Counted from the stretch's first letter, positions 1-10,028 are shown. The stretch is 64,000 nt of DNA from Mangrovimonas yunxiaonensis (GCF_000733475.1 NZ_JPFK01000003.1:333862-397861), one strand, 5' to 3'. Translations and numbers: made by a program. Notes: generated by a model from the letters alone, not told the origin.

Positions 1-2706
1 TCTAACCTTCGCAGCATTGAAGAAACAGGCGTTATTAGATGTCTTACAGACGAAAACGAACTTTTATTACAAGCTAAATACCCAAACCGCGCTAACAATC
101 AAGAATTCGAAGCGTGGTTGGCTCCAAAAGTCCAAGAAGTAAAAAACAACTTGGCAAACCGAAACAACAGCCAACAGGTCGTTAAAACCATTCCTGTAAT
201 CTTCCACATACTTACAGATGGTGCTGGCTCTGAAAACCTATCGCAAGCAGCTGTTCAGGCACAAGTTGACCAATTAAATATAGACTATGCCGACTTAGCC
301 GGTAGTACATACGCCGTGTCTGCAGATGCCGAAATTCAATTTTGTTTAGCACAACGCGATGAAAATGAAGGCCAATTAGCAGAAGCTGGTATTAATAGAA
401 TAACCACTTGGGGAGATGACTCGCTTACAAGAACCGACTTTGAGAACACCATAAAAGCAGCCACGCAATGGGACCCAACCAAATATTTAAACATTTGGGT
501 TGCACGACAAGTTACTAGCCCTAGTGGCGCTTTATTAGGGTATGCTCAATTCCCTAGTGGCTCCGGACTTTCAGGACTTAACGATAATGGCGGCCCTGCC
601 AACACAGACGGGGTTGTGGTTATTGCTAGCTCTGTAGGCTCTATCGCAAATCCAAACCCGTTTGGAGGGAGTACTGGAGCTGGTAGAACATTAACCCACG
701 AAGTTGGCCACTGGTTAGGCTTAAGACACATTTGGGGTGATGGCGGCTGTACTATTGATGATTTTTGCGCCGATACACCAGCAGCAGCTGGCTCTAATTT
801 TGGTTGCCCAACCGGTGCTGATTCTTGTGCTTTTGGCAACACTGACCCAGACATGATAGAGAACTATATGGATTATACCGATGATGGATGCATGCACACC
901 TTTACCGCTGATCAGGTAGCACGAATGACAGCCGTAATGAACAACTCGCCAAGACGTATGGAGTTGGCGTCTTCTACAGCCTGCCAACCAGCCGCACCAA
1001 CGGTAAGATTTGGTTCAACCAGCCCAGGAAATATTAACGAAGGGAGCAGCTGTAACTACCAAGATTACACCATCGATTTAACAATCACCCAAGCACCTTC
1101 TGCTAATGCCGTAGCATCTTTAGTTAATAACGGAACAGCTGTTTTAGGTTCAGATTTCGAATTGTTAAACAATTCCGTAACCTTTACCGCTGCAAACACG
1201 ACTCCTAGCAACAATATTACGTTACGCATTTACGAAGACGGTTTGTTTGAAAACGATGAAACCATAAGCTTAAGCATTAACATAAACACCACTGGCGATG
1301 CTGTTGGTAGTGCACTTTCTTACGATCTTAATCTTGAGAATGACGATATCCAAACCACCGAAAATGCTACCCAAGTAATTTTTGAAGACGGTTTTGAAAC
1401 GTATACCGATTTTACAACCAATCCTATTGGCGGCTGGACCATGCTAGATCTTGATGGAGATGGCACTTATGGGCACGAAACCAGCGATTGGACTAATGAG
1501 CATTACGACGGAACCTTTATGGTATTTAACCCAAGCCAAGCAGCACCTTCGTTAGCAGGATCTGAGTGGGACCCACACACAGGAGATAAAGGCTACTACT
1601 GCTTTAATTCTACTGGAAATGTTAGTGGAACACCTGCCAATAACGATTACATCTTTACACCACAAATCTCACTTTCGGGCACTGGATCTGAATTGAAATT
1701 TTGGGCCAAGTCTATTACAGACCAATGGGGCTTAGAGCGTTTCCAGGTAGGAGTTTCTAATACAGACACCAACCCTACAAGCTTTGAGTATTTAACGCCG
1801 TTCCCATATGCACAAGCACCAACTACATGGACCGAGTACACTTACGACTTATCAGATTACGATGGTCAAGACATCTATATTACCTTCCACGTGGTTTCTA
1901 CAGATGCTTTTGTATTTATGTTAGACGATGTATCGGTTACCACCCAAACGTCTATAACCGTACAAACAGCAATCAACAGCGCAACATCTTTTGAGGCTCT
2001 AATTCCAGGTTCTGGTACCGCCTATGCAAGAGATAACGCTTCTGCAAACATTATGCTAGACATTACATCTAACACCGACCACAACTACGGTTGTGTAGAA
2101 GCCTACGTTTCTAACGATGCGGCTACAGCAGGTGCCGATGCCATCTCGTACGGAGGTAGCACAGACCCTGTTGATTTTGTTATGGCTAAAATGTTTACAA
2201 TTACTGCTGCCAATACAAATACCTCTGCAAACAGCGCAATTGATTTTTACTTTACCGAAAGTGAAATTGCCGCTTGGGAAACTGCAACTGGAAACAGCAG
2301 AACGGCGCTTCATGTTAAAAAGGAAGGCACAAACGAAGTTTCTACCTTAACAAGCACCGCATTTGGCTCAGACCACAAGTTGTCTGGATCTTTTAGCACA
2401 GGTATTGATGGTACTTATGTTTTTGGAACCAACCAAGCCTTGCTATCTGTAAATCAAGTAACCCTTGAAAACAGCTTGTCGCTATATCCTAACCCAACAT
2501 CTGGCGTGTTAAACATTAAAACAAGCAACAACATGCAACCAGAGCAGTACACCATTTACAACATGTTAGGACAAGTAATTGCCAAAAGAGCGATTACAAA
2601 CCAAAACGACTTAACCATTAACACAAGTGCGTTAAGCAATGGTATGTACTTTATAAAACTTACTAAAGGAACTAACGAAGCGACCTTACGCTTTATGAAA
2701 CAATAA
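1..2706 (+). CDS. Secreted M43-type (cytophagalysin) metalloprotease with T9SS sorting domain, 5' end outside window
   Basis: The frame is open from base 1, so the start codon and signal peptide lie upstream. The zinc site HEVGHWLGLRH (HExxHxxGxxH, bases 697-729) and a Met-turn (NYMDY, about 865-879) identify a metzincin of the pappalysin/cytophagalysin family. A Calx-beta-like region (about 1000-1350), a choice-of-anchor/cleaved-adhesin-like domain (about 1375-1950) and a type IX secretion C-terminal sorting domain (YPNPTSG about 2485-2505, to the end) follow. It should be exported by T9SS and act extracellularly or on the cell surface on protein substrates. A strong hairpin terminator follows. 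The internal TTG at 118 is not the real start. Confidence 0.9.
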   Translation, partial: SNLRSIEETGVIRCLTDENELLLQAKYPNRANNQEFEAWLAPKVQEVKNNLANRNNSQQVVKTIPVIFHILTDGAGSENLSQAAVQAQVDQLNIDYADLAGSTYAVSADAEIQFCLAQRDENEGQLAEAGINRITTWGDDSLTRTDFENTIKAATQWDPTKYLNIWVARQVTSPSGALLGYAQFPSGSGLSGLNDNGGPANTDGVVVIASSVGSIANPNPFGGSTGAGRTLTHEVGHWLGLRHIWGDGGCTIDDFCADTPAAAGSNFGCPTGADSCAFGNTDPDMIENYMDYTDDGCMHTFTADQVARMTAVMNNSPRRMELASSTACQPAAPTVRFGSTSPGNINEGSSCNYQDYTIDLTITQAPSANAVASLVNNGTAVLGSDFELLNNSVTFTAANTTPSNNITLRIYEDGLFENDETISLSININTTGDAVGSALSYDLNLENDDIQTTENATQVIFEDGFETYTDFTTNPIGGWTMLDLDGDGTYGHETSDWTNEHYDGTFMVFNPSQAAPSLAGSEWDPHTGDKGYYCFNSTGNVSGTPANNDYIFTPQISLSGTGSELKFWAKSITDQWGLERFQVGVSNTDTNPTSFEYLTPFPYAQAPTTWTEYTYDLSDYDGQDIYITFHVVSTDAFVFMLDDVSVTTQTSITVQTAINSATSFEALIPGSGTAYARDNASANIMLDITSNTDHNYGCVEAYVSNDAATAGADAISYGGSTDPVDFVMAKMFTITAANTNTSANSAIDFYFTESEIAAWETATGNSRTALHVKKEGTNEVSTLTSTAFGSDHKLSGSFSTGIDGTYVFGTNQALLSVNQVTLENSLSLYPNPTSGVLNIKTSNNMQPEQYTIYNMLGQVIAKRAITNQNDLTINTSALSNGMYFIKLTKGTNEATLRFMKQ

Positions 2707-2730
2707 CCACAAACACCTTTAGGGGTTAAA

Positions 2731-2768
2731 AAGCGGGCTGTGAAAATTCACAGCCCGCTTTATTTTTT
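2731..2768 (+). terminator. Rho-independent terminator of the M43 protease gene
   Basis: A GC-rich hairpin (AAGCGGGCTGTGAA pairing with TTCACAGCCCGCTT) is followed by a T-rich run, 25 bp after the stop codon. Confidence 0.85.
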
Positions 2769-2770
2769 CA

Positions 2771-3090
2771 CAGAAACAAGCTAAACCCCACTACGCTATA
2801 GGGTCAGGCTAATTATATCGGTGTCGTAGTATTAAAGACTATTAACCCGTTTTATAATGGGCTTTTATCTCTGTATTACTTCCCTAATACACCATGAAAT
2901 ATACTAACTGAAATGCTTTAAACCTACCACCACTTTAGCTATTACAACATCACTCAACCGTTCGCAACAGAATGCACAACAACAATAAACGCTTAGCTTG
3001 TAAGGCTGAAAAATACACTGCCACTTATACTGTTAAAAACACCTTGCCTTAATTCCTCCTTACATTAGACTTCTAATAGTCTGGCACATA
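2771..3090. other. Intergenic stretch without a recognisable gene
   Basis: About 320 bp between the two terminators of convergent protease genes. I see no ORF with a credible start, no repeat shared with the rest of the window and no RNA gene. A weak inverted repeat (TTAGAC/GTCTGG) occurs near 3064-3083. Confidence 0.5.
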
Positions 3091-3092
3091 AT

Positions 3093-3123
3093 AAAAAAGG
3101 AATGGCTTTCGCCATTCCTTTTC
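3093..3123. terminator. Bidirectional terminator hairpin
   Basis: AAAAGGAATGGC, loop TTTC, GCCATTCCTTTT. A-tract and T-tract flank the stem, so it can end transcription from either side. It lies 27 bp beyond the stop of the minus-strand protease. Confidence 0.75.
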
Positions 3124-3149
3124 TACTTTAAACTTACTCATGCGTTAAA

Positions 3150-5879
3150 CTACTTAACGATCAGCTTTTTTGTTATGGTACTGTTTCCGCTAGACACTTT
3201 AAGCACATACATGCCAGATTGTGCATGCTCAAGATCTATTTCCTGGCTAAACTCTGATCCGCCGGAAAACACCTGATCATATATGCGTCGCCCTCTAATA
3301 TCAAACACCTGTACCGCGACATCGTTTTGTCTTGTGTTATTCAACCCTATAATAAACGAGCCATCATTTGGATTAGGCCATATTGAAAAGTTCGAAATTT
3401 CTACCTCTTCAACAGATAATTCTGGCGCCACACAAACCTCTAAAGACCACGAGCTTAATTGCCCGCCATCTTGATTAAAAGCATCTACTACTTTTAACGT
3501 CCAATCGCCCTGAGCATCTTCTCCATTAAATGCGGCAAGGGCACTTTCTGGTAAATACAAATTGCCATCTGTTGGCGGACAAGGCAAGGCCGAACTGCTT
3601 GCTGCATCATCAAACCCTACATTAAAATTATCTTCATTAAAACAAATGTCTGAAAAAAGCACAACCTCAGTTCCCAAAGGACTTATAAGACTAAAGGTTA
3701 AATCGCTAATCCACGTATGGGTTCCTGTAATGTTAACAATATTCACATCGGTTACTTCACCTGTTGTTGGTATGTTAATTATGGATGTGTATTCGTTTCC
3801 TGCTCCAACTGGCGAGATGGTGACAGGCGTTGTATTGGCCAAGGTCGTACAGCTAGGGCAATCGTCTCCTTGCAATACAGTTATATAATCTGTTATGGTC
3901 ATACTATCGCTACCATAGGAGTTAGACACCTGCAATGTTACATCGTAGGTTCCTGCTGCAGAATAGGTTACCGTAGGGTTTTGGTCGTTTGAAGTTGCTG
4001 GTGTTCCACCTTCAAATGTCCATGTCCAAGAGGTGGCATCTGGTATGGTTTCATCCATAAAGCTAACTGTATTGTCGGTATCTATACACAGTGTTGGCGT
4101 ATCTGCACTAAAAGCGGCAACCGGTGGCCCAGGTAATGCTGGCAGTGTATAACCACAAGCAGTTAACGATGTATGTATAATTGCGCGTTGTGCCTCTGTA
4201 TAGTTTAGGTTTATTGCTGCTTGGTAAACCGCATTGGCAGCATCGTTCTGGCTAGAGGAGTCATTGGTCATGCCTAAGCCTTCATAAAAAATGGTATCCA
4301 TTTCTTGTTGTCCTATTTGGTCCCAAATACCCATAAGGCAGGTGGCCCAAATTTGACCATCGGTATGTATTTGCCCAACCAAACCACCTGGGTAGGTTGC
4401 AGCATGCGCGGTTGTTCTTCCGCCCCAACACACATTATGACCATCCCAGTTAAACACCCAGTTATACTGCGGGTCTGAAGATTGCCAATTGTTTAAACTT
4501 CTGTTATAAGACTGTGCCACATAATCGCCGCTACCTTCACTTAAACCTTCTACCTGCGACAAACCGCCCACGGTTACCCAATCGTGTAGGCCATGCCCCA
4601 ACTCGTGATGTATCACATCTGAATCTTCGGCATCATCAACACAACCTTCTCCAAAGGCCAATTGTCCCGTTCCTGAGGTATAATAGGAATTATCTGCGCC
4701 TCCAGCGCCATGGGGATCGTACTTTACGCCTCCTGTATACTGATAGGGCATTAAAGTAATCCCTAAGGTGTTGTTAATGTAATTCATTAAAAAATCGATG
4801 TGATAATAGGCATTTACGGCTTCAAAAGCTTGGTCTTGGCGTGTATAGCTAAAATCTGATGATGCTTGTGTAAACAAACCTGTATTGGGCGTATCAAAAT
4901 CAACAATCTGTGCTCTTGGCCCTACCAACGAATATTGCCCTGCAGACAAAGTAATGTCGTTAAGGGTTACGGCAATTCTAGCATTGTTTAATTCGGTGGT
5001 ATTGGCATCGTTTCCATCTACATAGCCACCGCCATACGAAACTTGGTTAGACGACAATGGATCAGGATTGAAAACCATACCGTTACCCGTAGCATTCATT
5101 ACAGCCATAGTCTCCTGCTTAGCCGCTGGTTCATGGTCGCAGTGTTCGTCATGTTCACCACCATTATTTCTACAGTAATGCCTTCCGTCTACGACTTTAA
5201 AAATCTCTCCCGTTTGGGCATCTACAAACACATGCCACTCCCCAAAAGGATTGTTGGTCATAATTACGACTTCGTGAGCAAATCGCGACATTTTATTGTT
5301 GGCGTAAACAACTAAGTTATTCGCCTCGTAAAGAATAGACGATTGAACATTTAAATACGTCTTAGCCAAGGTAAACGCTTGGTCTGCTGTAATACTCTGC
5401 TGTAAATTTACATGCTTAATGCGCTTAAAGGTATTTAAAACCATTACCACCTTGTTTTCAGGAGACATACTAATGGTCACTTCGGCTTTGTTCACCGGAT
5501 ATCCATCAATAAATTGGCGATAACGCACCACCGATCCCGAAAGACTTGTTCTGGTTGCATGGTGTTGTAATTGCTGTAAATTTTCTTTAGAGAGCCCCAG
5601 TGTTTTATGTTGCTCTTGCAAGTAAAACATAGCGGCTTGCTCTGGCGTACCGTCAATAGCCTGATAATTCATGCCGTAAATTGCAACCGGATAACCAGAA
5701 TTTTGGTCTATACGCTTGTTGCCCTTCATTACAGAAACAATTTGCTCGTCTTTTTCTAAAGATATTTCAAAAGGCCTTTGGGCTTCTGGCTTTTGGGCTA
5801 AAACTGGTTTAATTCCAAAAAAAAGAAACACAACAAAAGAAACCTTAAAAATTCTTTGATTAAAGTATTTTTTTCTCAT
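3150..5879 (-). CDS. Secreted M36/M4-like metalloprotease with PKD, P-domain and T9SS sorting domain
   Basis: 909 residues. A signal peptide covers about 1-29 and an FTP-like propeptide about 50-230. The catalytic domain has HELGH at 425-429 and a downstream glutamate motif (EGLSEGSGD, 444-452), the gluzincin pattern seen in fungalysin (M36) and thermolysin-type enzymes. It is followed by a PKD domain (about 589-668), a proprotein convertase P-domain (about 685-820) and a T9SS type A sorting domain (WPNPNDGSF to the end). It is probably an exported, propeptide-activated endopeptidase. It converges on the neighbouring M43 protease; the pair suggests a protein-degrading lifestyle. M36 is preferred over M4 because of the FTP and P-domain arrangement. 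Confidence 0.88.
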   Translation of the reverse strand: MRKKYFNQRIFKVSFVVFLFFGIKPVLAQKPEAQRPFEISLEKDEQIVSVMKGNKRIDQNSGYPVAIYGMNYQAIDGTPEQAAMFYLQEQHKTLGLSKENLQQLQHHATRTSLSGSVVRYRQFIDGYPVNKAEVTISMSPENKVVMVLNTFKRIKHVNLQQSITADQAFTLAKTYLNVQSSILYEANNLVVYANNKMSRFAHEVVIMTNNPFGEWHVFVDAQTGEIFKVVDGRHYCRNNGGEHDEHCDHEPAAKQETMAVMNATGNGMVFNPDPLSSNQVSYGGGYVDGNDANTTELNNARIAVTLNDITLSAGQYSLVGPRAQIVDFDTPNTGLFTQASSDFSYTRQDQAFEAVNAYYHIDFLMNYINNTLGITLMPYQYTGGVKYDPHGAGGADNSYYTSGTGQLAFGEGCVDDAEDSDVIHHELGHGLHDWVTVGGLSQVEGLSEGSGDYVAQSYNRSLNNWQSSDPQYNWVFNWDGHNVCWGGRTTAHAATYPGGLVGQIHTDGQIWATCLMGIWDQIGQQEMDTIFYEGLGMTNDSSSQNDAANAVYQAAINLNYTEAQRAIIHTSLTACGYTLPALPGPPVAAFSADTPTLCIDTDNTVSFMDETIPDATSWTWTFEGGTPATSNDQNPTVTYSAAGTYDVTLQVSNSYGSDSMTITDYITVLQGDDCPSCTTLANTTPVTISPVGAGNEYTSIINIPTTGEVTDVNIVNITGTHTWISDLTFSLISPLGTEVVLFSDICFNEDNFNVGFDDAASSSALPCPPTDGNLYLPESALAAFNGEDAQGDWTLKVVDAFNQDGGQLSSWSLEVCVAPELSVEEVEISNFSIWPNPNDGSFIIGLNNTRQNDVAVQVFDIRGRRIYDQVFSGGSEFSQEIDLEHAQSGMYVLKVSSGNSTITKKLIVK

Positions 5880-6022
5880 TTTTTAAGTTAAAAAAATTTA
5901 TAATTACCAAAAATAAAACACCTTATTTAAATATCATTATAAAAAACACAAAAGTTATCATATAAAAACAGCCTATTTCGCAATAAAGCCGCAAACTCTT
6001 ACACATTTGCCCTCCGATTGTT

Positions 6023-6030
6023 TATTTTTG
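6023..6030 (+). promoter_or_regulatory. Candidate -7 promoter element of ribF
   Basis: TATTTTTG matches the Bacteroidota consensus TAnnTTTG, 26 bp before the start codon. No clear -33 TTG at ideal spacing is visible. Confidence 0.4.
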
Positions 6031-6055
6031 CCTTAGCCTTTTAAACACACCCAAC

Positions 6056-6988
6056 TTGAAACAAACCAATTTAAAAGATTGCTCGTTTAAAACACCTACC
6101 GTGCTAACTATTGGCACCTTTGACGGTGTTCATATTGGACATAAAAAAATTATTGAACGTTTAATTGCAACCGCAAACAAGCAAGCGCTTACCTCTATAG
6201 TCCTAACTTTTTTCCCCCACCCAAGAATGGTCTTGCAAAAAGATGCCAACATTAAACTGCTAAACACCATTGACGAAAAGTGCGGCATTCTTGATGCCCT
6301 TGGCCTAGACCACTTAATTATAAAAGAATTTACCCAAGAGTTTTCCCGATTAACAGCAGAAGCCTTTGTGCGCGACATTTTGGTAAACAAGCTAAACATT
6401 AAAAAAATTATTATTGGCTACGACCACCATTTTGGAAGAAATAGGACTGCAAACATTAACGATCTAAGGGCCTTTGGTAAAACCTACCATTTTGAGGTTG
6501 AAGAAATAAGCGCCCAGGATATTAACGAGGTTGCGGTAAGCTCGACAAAAATAAGGCAAGCACTAATAACTGGCGACATTAAAACAGCCAATGCCTATTT
6601 GGGCTACAACTACATGCTTAACGGCACAGTAATTAAAGGCAAATCGCTAGGCAGCAAACTAGGGTTCCCTACGGCAAACATTCAAATTAAGGAAACCTAT
6701 AAGCTAATTCCAAAAGATGGGGTTTATGTTGTAAAAGCACTTGTAAACGACAACTGGGCTTATGGTATGATGAACATAGGCAGCAACCCTACCGTAGAAA
6801 CCTCGAACAAACAATTTATCGAGGCACATTTTTTCAATTTTAAGGAAACCCTTTACAACCAACAACTAACCATCGAAATCTTACACAGGATAAGAGATGA
6901 AAAAAAATTCGACTCTGTACACGCGCTAAAAACACAATTACAGCAAGACCAAAAAACAGCAGAAGATTTCCTGAAAACCCATGAATAA
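6056..6988 (+). CDS. ribF: Bifunctional riboflavin kinase / FAD synthetase RibF
   Basis: 310 residues, the usual RibF length. The N-terminal nucleotidyltransferase has TIGTFDGVHIGH (about 19-30). The C-terminal flavokinase domain has GKSLGSKLGFPTANI (about 196-210). It converts riboflavin to FMN and FMN to FAD in the cytosol. The start is a TTG, chosen because it sits at the expected distance before the nucleotidyltransferase motif and no in-frame ATG lies upstream. The 3' end overlaps the next gene by 8 bp, which suggests translational coupling. Confidence 0.93.
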   Translation: MKQTNLKDCSFKTPTVLTIGTFDGVHIGHKKIIERLIATANKQALTSIVLTFFPHPRMVLQKDANIKLLNTIDEKCGILDALGLDHLIIKEFTQEFSRLTAEAFVRDILVNKLNIKKIIIGYDHHFGRNRTANINDLRAFGKTYHFEVEEISAQDINEVAVSSTKIRQALITGDIKTANAYLGYNYMLNGTVIKGKSLGSKLGFPTANIQIKETYKLIPKDGVYVVKALVNDNWAYGMMNIGSNPTVETSNKQFIEAHFFNFKETLYNQQLTIEILHRIRDEKKFDSVHALKTQLQQDQKTAEDFLKTHE

Positions 6989-8288
6989 CATCCTTTTTAA
7001 ACATATCGACAACAGCCCACTTATTGTCTTCAGGATAATTTTTGGGCTGTTGTGCTTTCTAGAATCGGTGGGGGCCATTTTTACCGGCTGGGTAAAACGC
7101 ACGCTTATCGCACCCGATTTTACCTTTTCGTTTATTGGACTGGAATGGCTCCAACCCTTGCCAGAGCACCTTATGTACGCGTATTATGTGCTTATGGGCG
7201 TTTTTGGGTTTTGTATTATGCTGGGTTACAAATACAGATTAAGCACCCTGATGTTTACCCTTATGTGGGCCGCTACATATTTTATGCAAAAAGCTTCCTA
7301 CAACAACCATTACTACTTATTAATTATTTTAAGTGCCATAATGGTTTTTCTACCAGCCAACAGATACCTTGCCTTAGACGCAAAACACAACCCAAACATA
7401 AAACAGCTCTCTATGCCGCAGTGGTGCAGCTGGGTGTTTATTATTCAAATGTTTATTGTTTACACTTACGGTGCTATTGCCAAAGTGTACCCAGATTGGC
7501 TAGACACCTCTGTTATAGAACTTATGATGGCATCCAAAAAACATTACTACCTCATAGGCGACCTCCTGCAACAAAAATGGGTGCATTACTTTCTGGCCTA
7601 TGGCGGTATTTTATTTGACGGGCTGGTTATCCCATTATTACTATTTAAACCAACACGAAAACTGGCGTTTTTCGCTTCGATTTTTTTCCATTTGTTTAAC
7701 TCCATCGTTTTTCAAGTAGGTATTTTCCCATATTTATCCTTAGCCTTTGCTTTGTTCTTCTTCTCGCCGGAAACCATTAGAAACATTTTCTTAAAAAAGA
7801 AACCGTTATATACAGCGGGTAGCGTTATTGTTCCTGCTTACAACAAACCACTAATAGCATTATTTGCCATTCACTTCTTAATTCAACTGGCCTTGCCTTT
7901 AAGGCATCATCTTATTAAAGACGATGTGCTTTGGACCGAAGAAGGCCACCGCATGTCTTGGCGCATGATGTTACGCTCCAAACACGGAGTAGCACAATAT
8001 GTTGTTATGGATAAGGCCACCCAAAAAAAAGAATCCATAACGCTCTCAGACTACCTAAGTCCTAAACAAATTAGACTGGTCTCATCAAAACCCGATGTTA
8101 TTTGGCAATTCGCACAGCACCTCAAAAAAAGCTATGCCCAAGCAGGCAAAGACATTGCCGTTTATGTAGAATGCCAAGTAAGTATTAATGGGAAACCCTA
8201 CAAACCACTTGTAGACCATAACGTTGATTTGGCCTCGGTAAAATGGGACCCTTTTAGGCACAGCCCTTGGTTACTTCCTTCAAAATAA
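6981..8288 (+). CDS. HTTM-domain (vitamin K-dependent gamma-carboxylase-like) membrane protein
   Basis: 435 residues with an N-terminal half made of several hydrophobic helices (about 10-35, 65-85, 90-105, 110-130, 148-170, 200-225, 235-255) and a soluble C-terminal half containing the HRMSWRMMLRSK-type motif seen in bacterial HTTM proteins. Eukaryotic members carboxylate glutamate; the bacterial proteins are largely uncharacterised, so no substrate is proposed. It overlaps ribF by 8 bp and probably shares its transcript. Confidence 0.8.
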   Translation: MNNILFKHIDNSPLIVFRIIFGLLCFLESVGAIFTGWVKRTLIAPDFTFSFIGLEWLQPLPEHLMYAYYVLMGVFGFCIMLGYKYRLSTLMFTLMWAATYFMQKASYNNHYYLLIILSAIMVFLPANRYLALDAKHNPNIKQLSMPQWCSWVFIIQMFIVYTYGAIAKVYPDWLDTSVIELMMASKKHYYLIGDLLQQKWVHYFLAYGGILFDGLVIPLLLFKPTRKLAFFASIFFHLFNSIVFQVGIFPYLSLAFALFFFSPETIRNIFLKKKPLYTAGSVIVPAYNKPLIALFAIHFLIQLALPLRHHLIKDDVLWTEEGHRMSWRMMLRSKHGVAQYVVMDKATQKKESITLSDYLSPKQIRLVSSKPDVIWQFAQHLKKSYAQAGKDIAVYVECQVSINGKPYKPLVDHNVDLASVKWDPFRHSPWLLPSK

Positions 8289-8313
8289 GTCCCCTTTTAT
8301 TTAAAAAACTTGT

Positions 8314-8321
8314 TACTTTTG
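8314..8321 (+). promoter_or_regulatory. Candidate -7 promoter element of serS
   Basis: TACTTTTG fits TAnnTTTG, 28 bp upstream of the serS ATG. Confidence 0.45.
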
Positions 8322-8349
8322 TTTTCAAAATTCCTTATAAAGCAAAAGC

Positions 8350-9621
8350 ATGTTACAAGTACCTTACATTAGAGAGCACAAGCAATACGTTATAGACGCA
8401 TTAAAAAAGCGCCATCTTGATGCTACCGAAATGATCGAGCAAGTCTTACAATTAGATGAAGACCGCCGAAAAACACAAACCAATCTAGACAACACCCTAG
8501 CCGAATCGAACACCTTATCGAAAGAAATTGGCCAGTTATTCAAGTCTGGTCAGGCAGACCAGGCCAACGAAATAAAAGAAAAAACCGCTGCTTTAAAGGA
8601 AGAATCCAAAACGCTATCAGAAACCTTAAACAACATATCACAGCAATTAAACACCTTGTTGTACACCATTCCCAATGTACCACACCCATCGGTACCAGAG
8701 GGCAATACAGATGAAGACAACGAAGAAGTGTTTAGAAAAGGCAACATTCCTACTTTAGGCGACCATGCACTGCCACACTGGGAGCTTGCAAAAAAGTACG
8801 ACATCATTAATTTCGAGCTAGGCACCAAGATTACAGGAGCTGGATTTCCTGTTTATAAAGGCAAAGGCGCCAAATTACAACGGGCTTTAATTGCCTATTT
8901 TATAGACAAAAACACGGCTGCTGGCTATACCGAATACCAACTCCCCCTTTTAATTAACGAAGCATCGGGATTTGGCACCGGGCAACTACCAGACAAGGAA
9001 GGCCAAATGTACCATGTTACAGAAGACGATTTGTACCTGATACCAACCTCTGAAGTTCCTGGAACCAACATTTTTAGAGATGTTATTTTAAACGAAAACG
9101 AACTTCCTATTGGCATTACGGGGTATACACCATGCTTTAGGCGCGAAGCGGGCAGCTATGGTGCCCATGTGCGCGGACTAAACCGCTTGCACCAATTTGA
9201 CAAAGTTGAAATCCTTCGTGTAGAGCACCCTAACAATTCCTATAAGGCCTTAGACGATATGGTAGATCATGTAAAAACCATACTGGACGACCTTAAATTG
9301 CCCTACAGGATTTTACGCCTTTGTGGTGGCGACCTTGGGTTTACCTCGGCCCTTACTTACGATTTCGAAGTGTTCTCTACAGCACAAGATCGCTGGTTGG
9401 AAATTTCTTCGGTATCTAATTTCGAAACCTTTCAGGCCAACCGCCTTAAACTAAGGTATAAAACACCTGAAGGCAAAAAGGAGCTTGCCCACACATTAAA
9501 TGGTAGCTCACTAGCCTTGCCGCGGGTTTTAGCTGGTATTTTAGAAAATTACCAAACAGCAGATGGCATAAAAATCCCAGAAGTACTAGTGCCCTACACT
9601 GGCTTTGACATGATCAATTAA
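8350..9621 (+). CDS. serS: Seryl-tRNA synthetase
   Basis: 423 residues, full length for bacterial SerRS. The N-terminal coiled-coil tRNA-binding arm (about 28-105) is rich in Lys/Glu/Gln. The class II catalytic core shows TSEVPGTN, motif 2 FRREAGSYG, and a C-terminal motif 3 around NGSSLALPRVLAGILENYQ. It charges tRNA-Ser with serine in the cytosol. It has its own promoter-like element and a strong terminator. Confidence 0.97.
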   Translation: MLQVPYIREHKQYVIDALKKRHLDATEMIEQVLQLDEDRRKTQTNLDNTLAESNTLSKEIGQLFKSGQADQANEIKEKTAALKEESKTLSETLNNISQQLNTLLYTIPNVPHPSVPEGNTDEDNEEVFRKGNIPTLGDHALPHWELAKKYDIINFELGTKITGAGFPVYKGKGAKLQRALIAYFIDKNTAAGYTEYQLPLLINEASGFGTGQLPDKEGQMYHVTEDDLYLIPTSEVPGTNIFRDVILNENELPIGITGYTPCFRREAGSYGAHVRGLNRLHQFDKVEILRVEHPNNSYKALDDMVDHVKTILDDLKLPYRILRLCGGDLGFTSALTYDFEVFSTAQDRWLEISSVSNFETFQANRLKLRYKTPEGKKELAHTLNGSSLALPRVLAGILENYQTADGIKIPEVLVPYTGFDMIN

Positions 9622-9650
9622 CTTGTAGGATTTTTCCCTTTTTTAAGATG

Positions 9651-9695
9651 AAACGCAAAAAAATCGGTTATTTTGTCGATTTTTTTGCGTTTTAT
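9651..9695 (+). terminator. Terminator downstream of serS
   Basis: A 16-bp stem (AAACGCAAAAAAATCG with CGATTTTTTTGCGTTT) is followed by a T-rich stretch; the flanking A-tract makes it usable in both directions. Confidence 0.8.
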
Positions 9696-9752
9696 TTGGT
9701 TGTTCCCTTTATTTTACAGAAGTTAGTTAACAAATTATAACCTACTTTGTTA

Positions 9753-9884
9753 ATGAAAAACCTGAAACGCCTTTTCCTTCTAGCCGCATTGGCTTTTTTG
9801 GCTGGGAAAGTTTTGTCTTCCGACTTTGACTTTGATTTCGATAAATCGGATAACAAAACCGCTGCCATTTCTGCCGAAAAGTAG
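9753..9884 (+). CDS. Small secreted or membrane peptide, 43 residues
   Basis: ATG at 9753, TAG at 9882. The translation starts MKNLKRLFLLAALAFLAGKV, a credible signal or anchor sequence, followed by an acidic DFDFDFD stretch and a short polar tail. I do not recognise a family. It stands alone between the serS terminator and the TPR gene. It may be real because it combines a clear start, a hydrophobic N-terminus and a short leader; it could also be a chance ORF. Confidence 0.5.
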   Translation: MKNLKRLFLLAALAFLAGKVLSSDFDFDFDKSDNKTAAISAEK

Positions 9885-10028
9885 CACGTAAAGCAAGCCC
9901 CAAATTACTTCGTCTTTACGTAACCTTTGCCCATCTGTTGGGCAACAGCTAGACTTTGGGTTAATTTTTATCAAAATTTTCACAAGATCCCGAGTCTCAT
10001 TGTTTATATTTATTCCATAAAACAATTC

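Noticed and set aside
7052..7618. A 188-codon plus-strand frame overlapping the HTTM gene.
   Set aside because: It is a shifted-frame shadow with a low-complexity, Arg/Tyr-rich product and no start context. The HTTM frame has coherent membrane helices.
9886..9920. Hairpin with ACGTAAAG/CTTTACGT arms between the 43-residue ORF and the TPR gene as a riboswitch or terminator.
   Set aside because: The stem is short, with no T-tract and no recognisable aptamer core.
9927..10028. A 34-residue extension of the TPR protein.
   Set aside because: It would bury the signal peptide that starts at 10029 and shows no conservation-like features.
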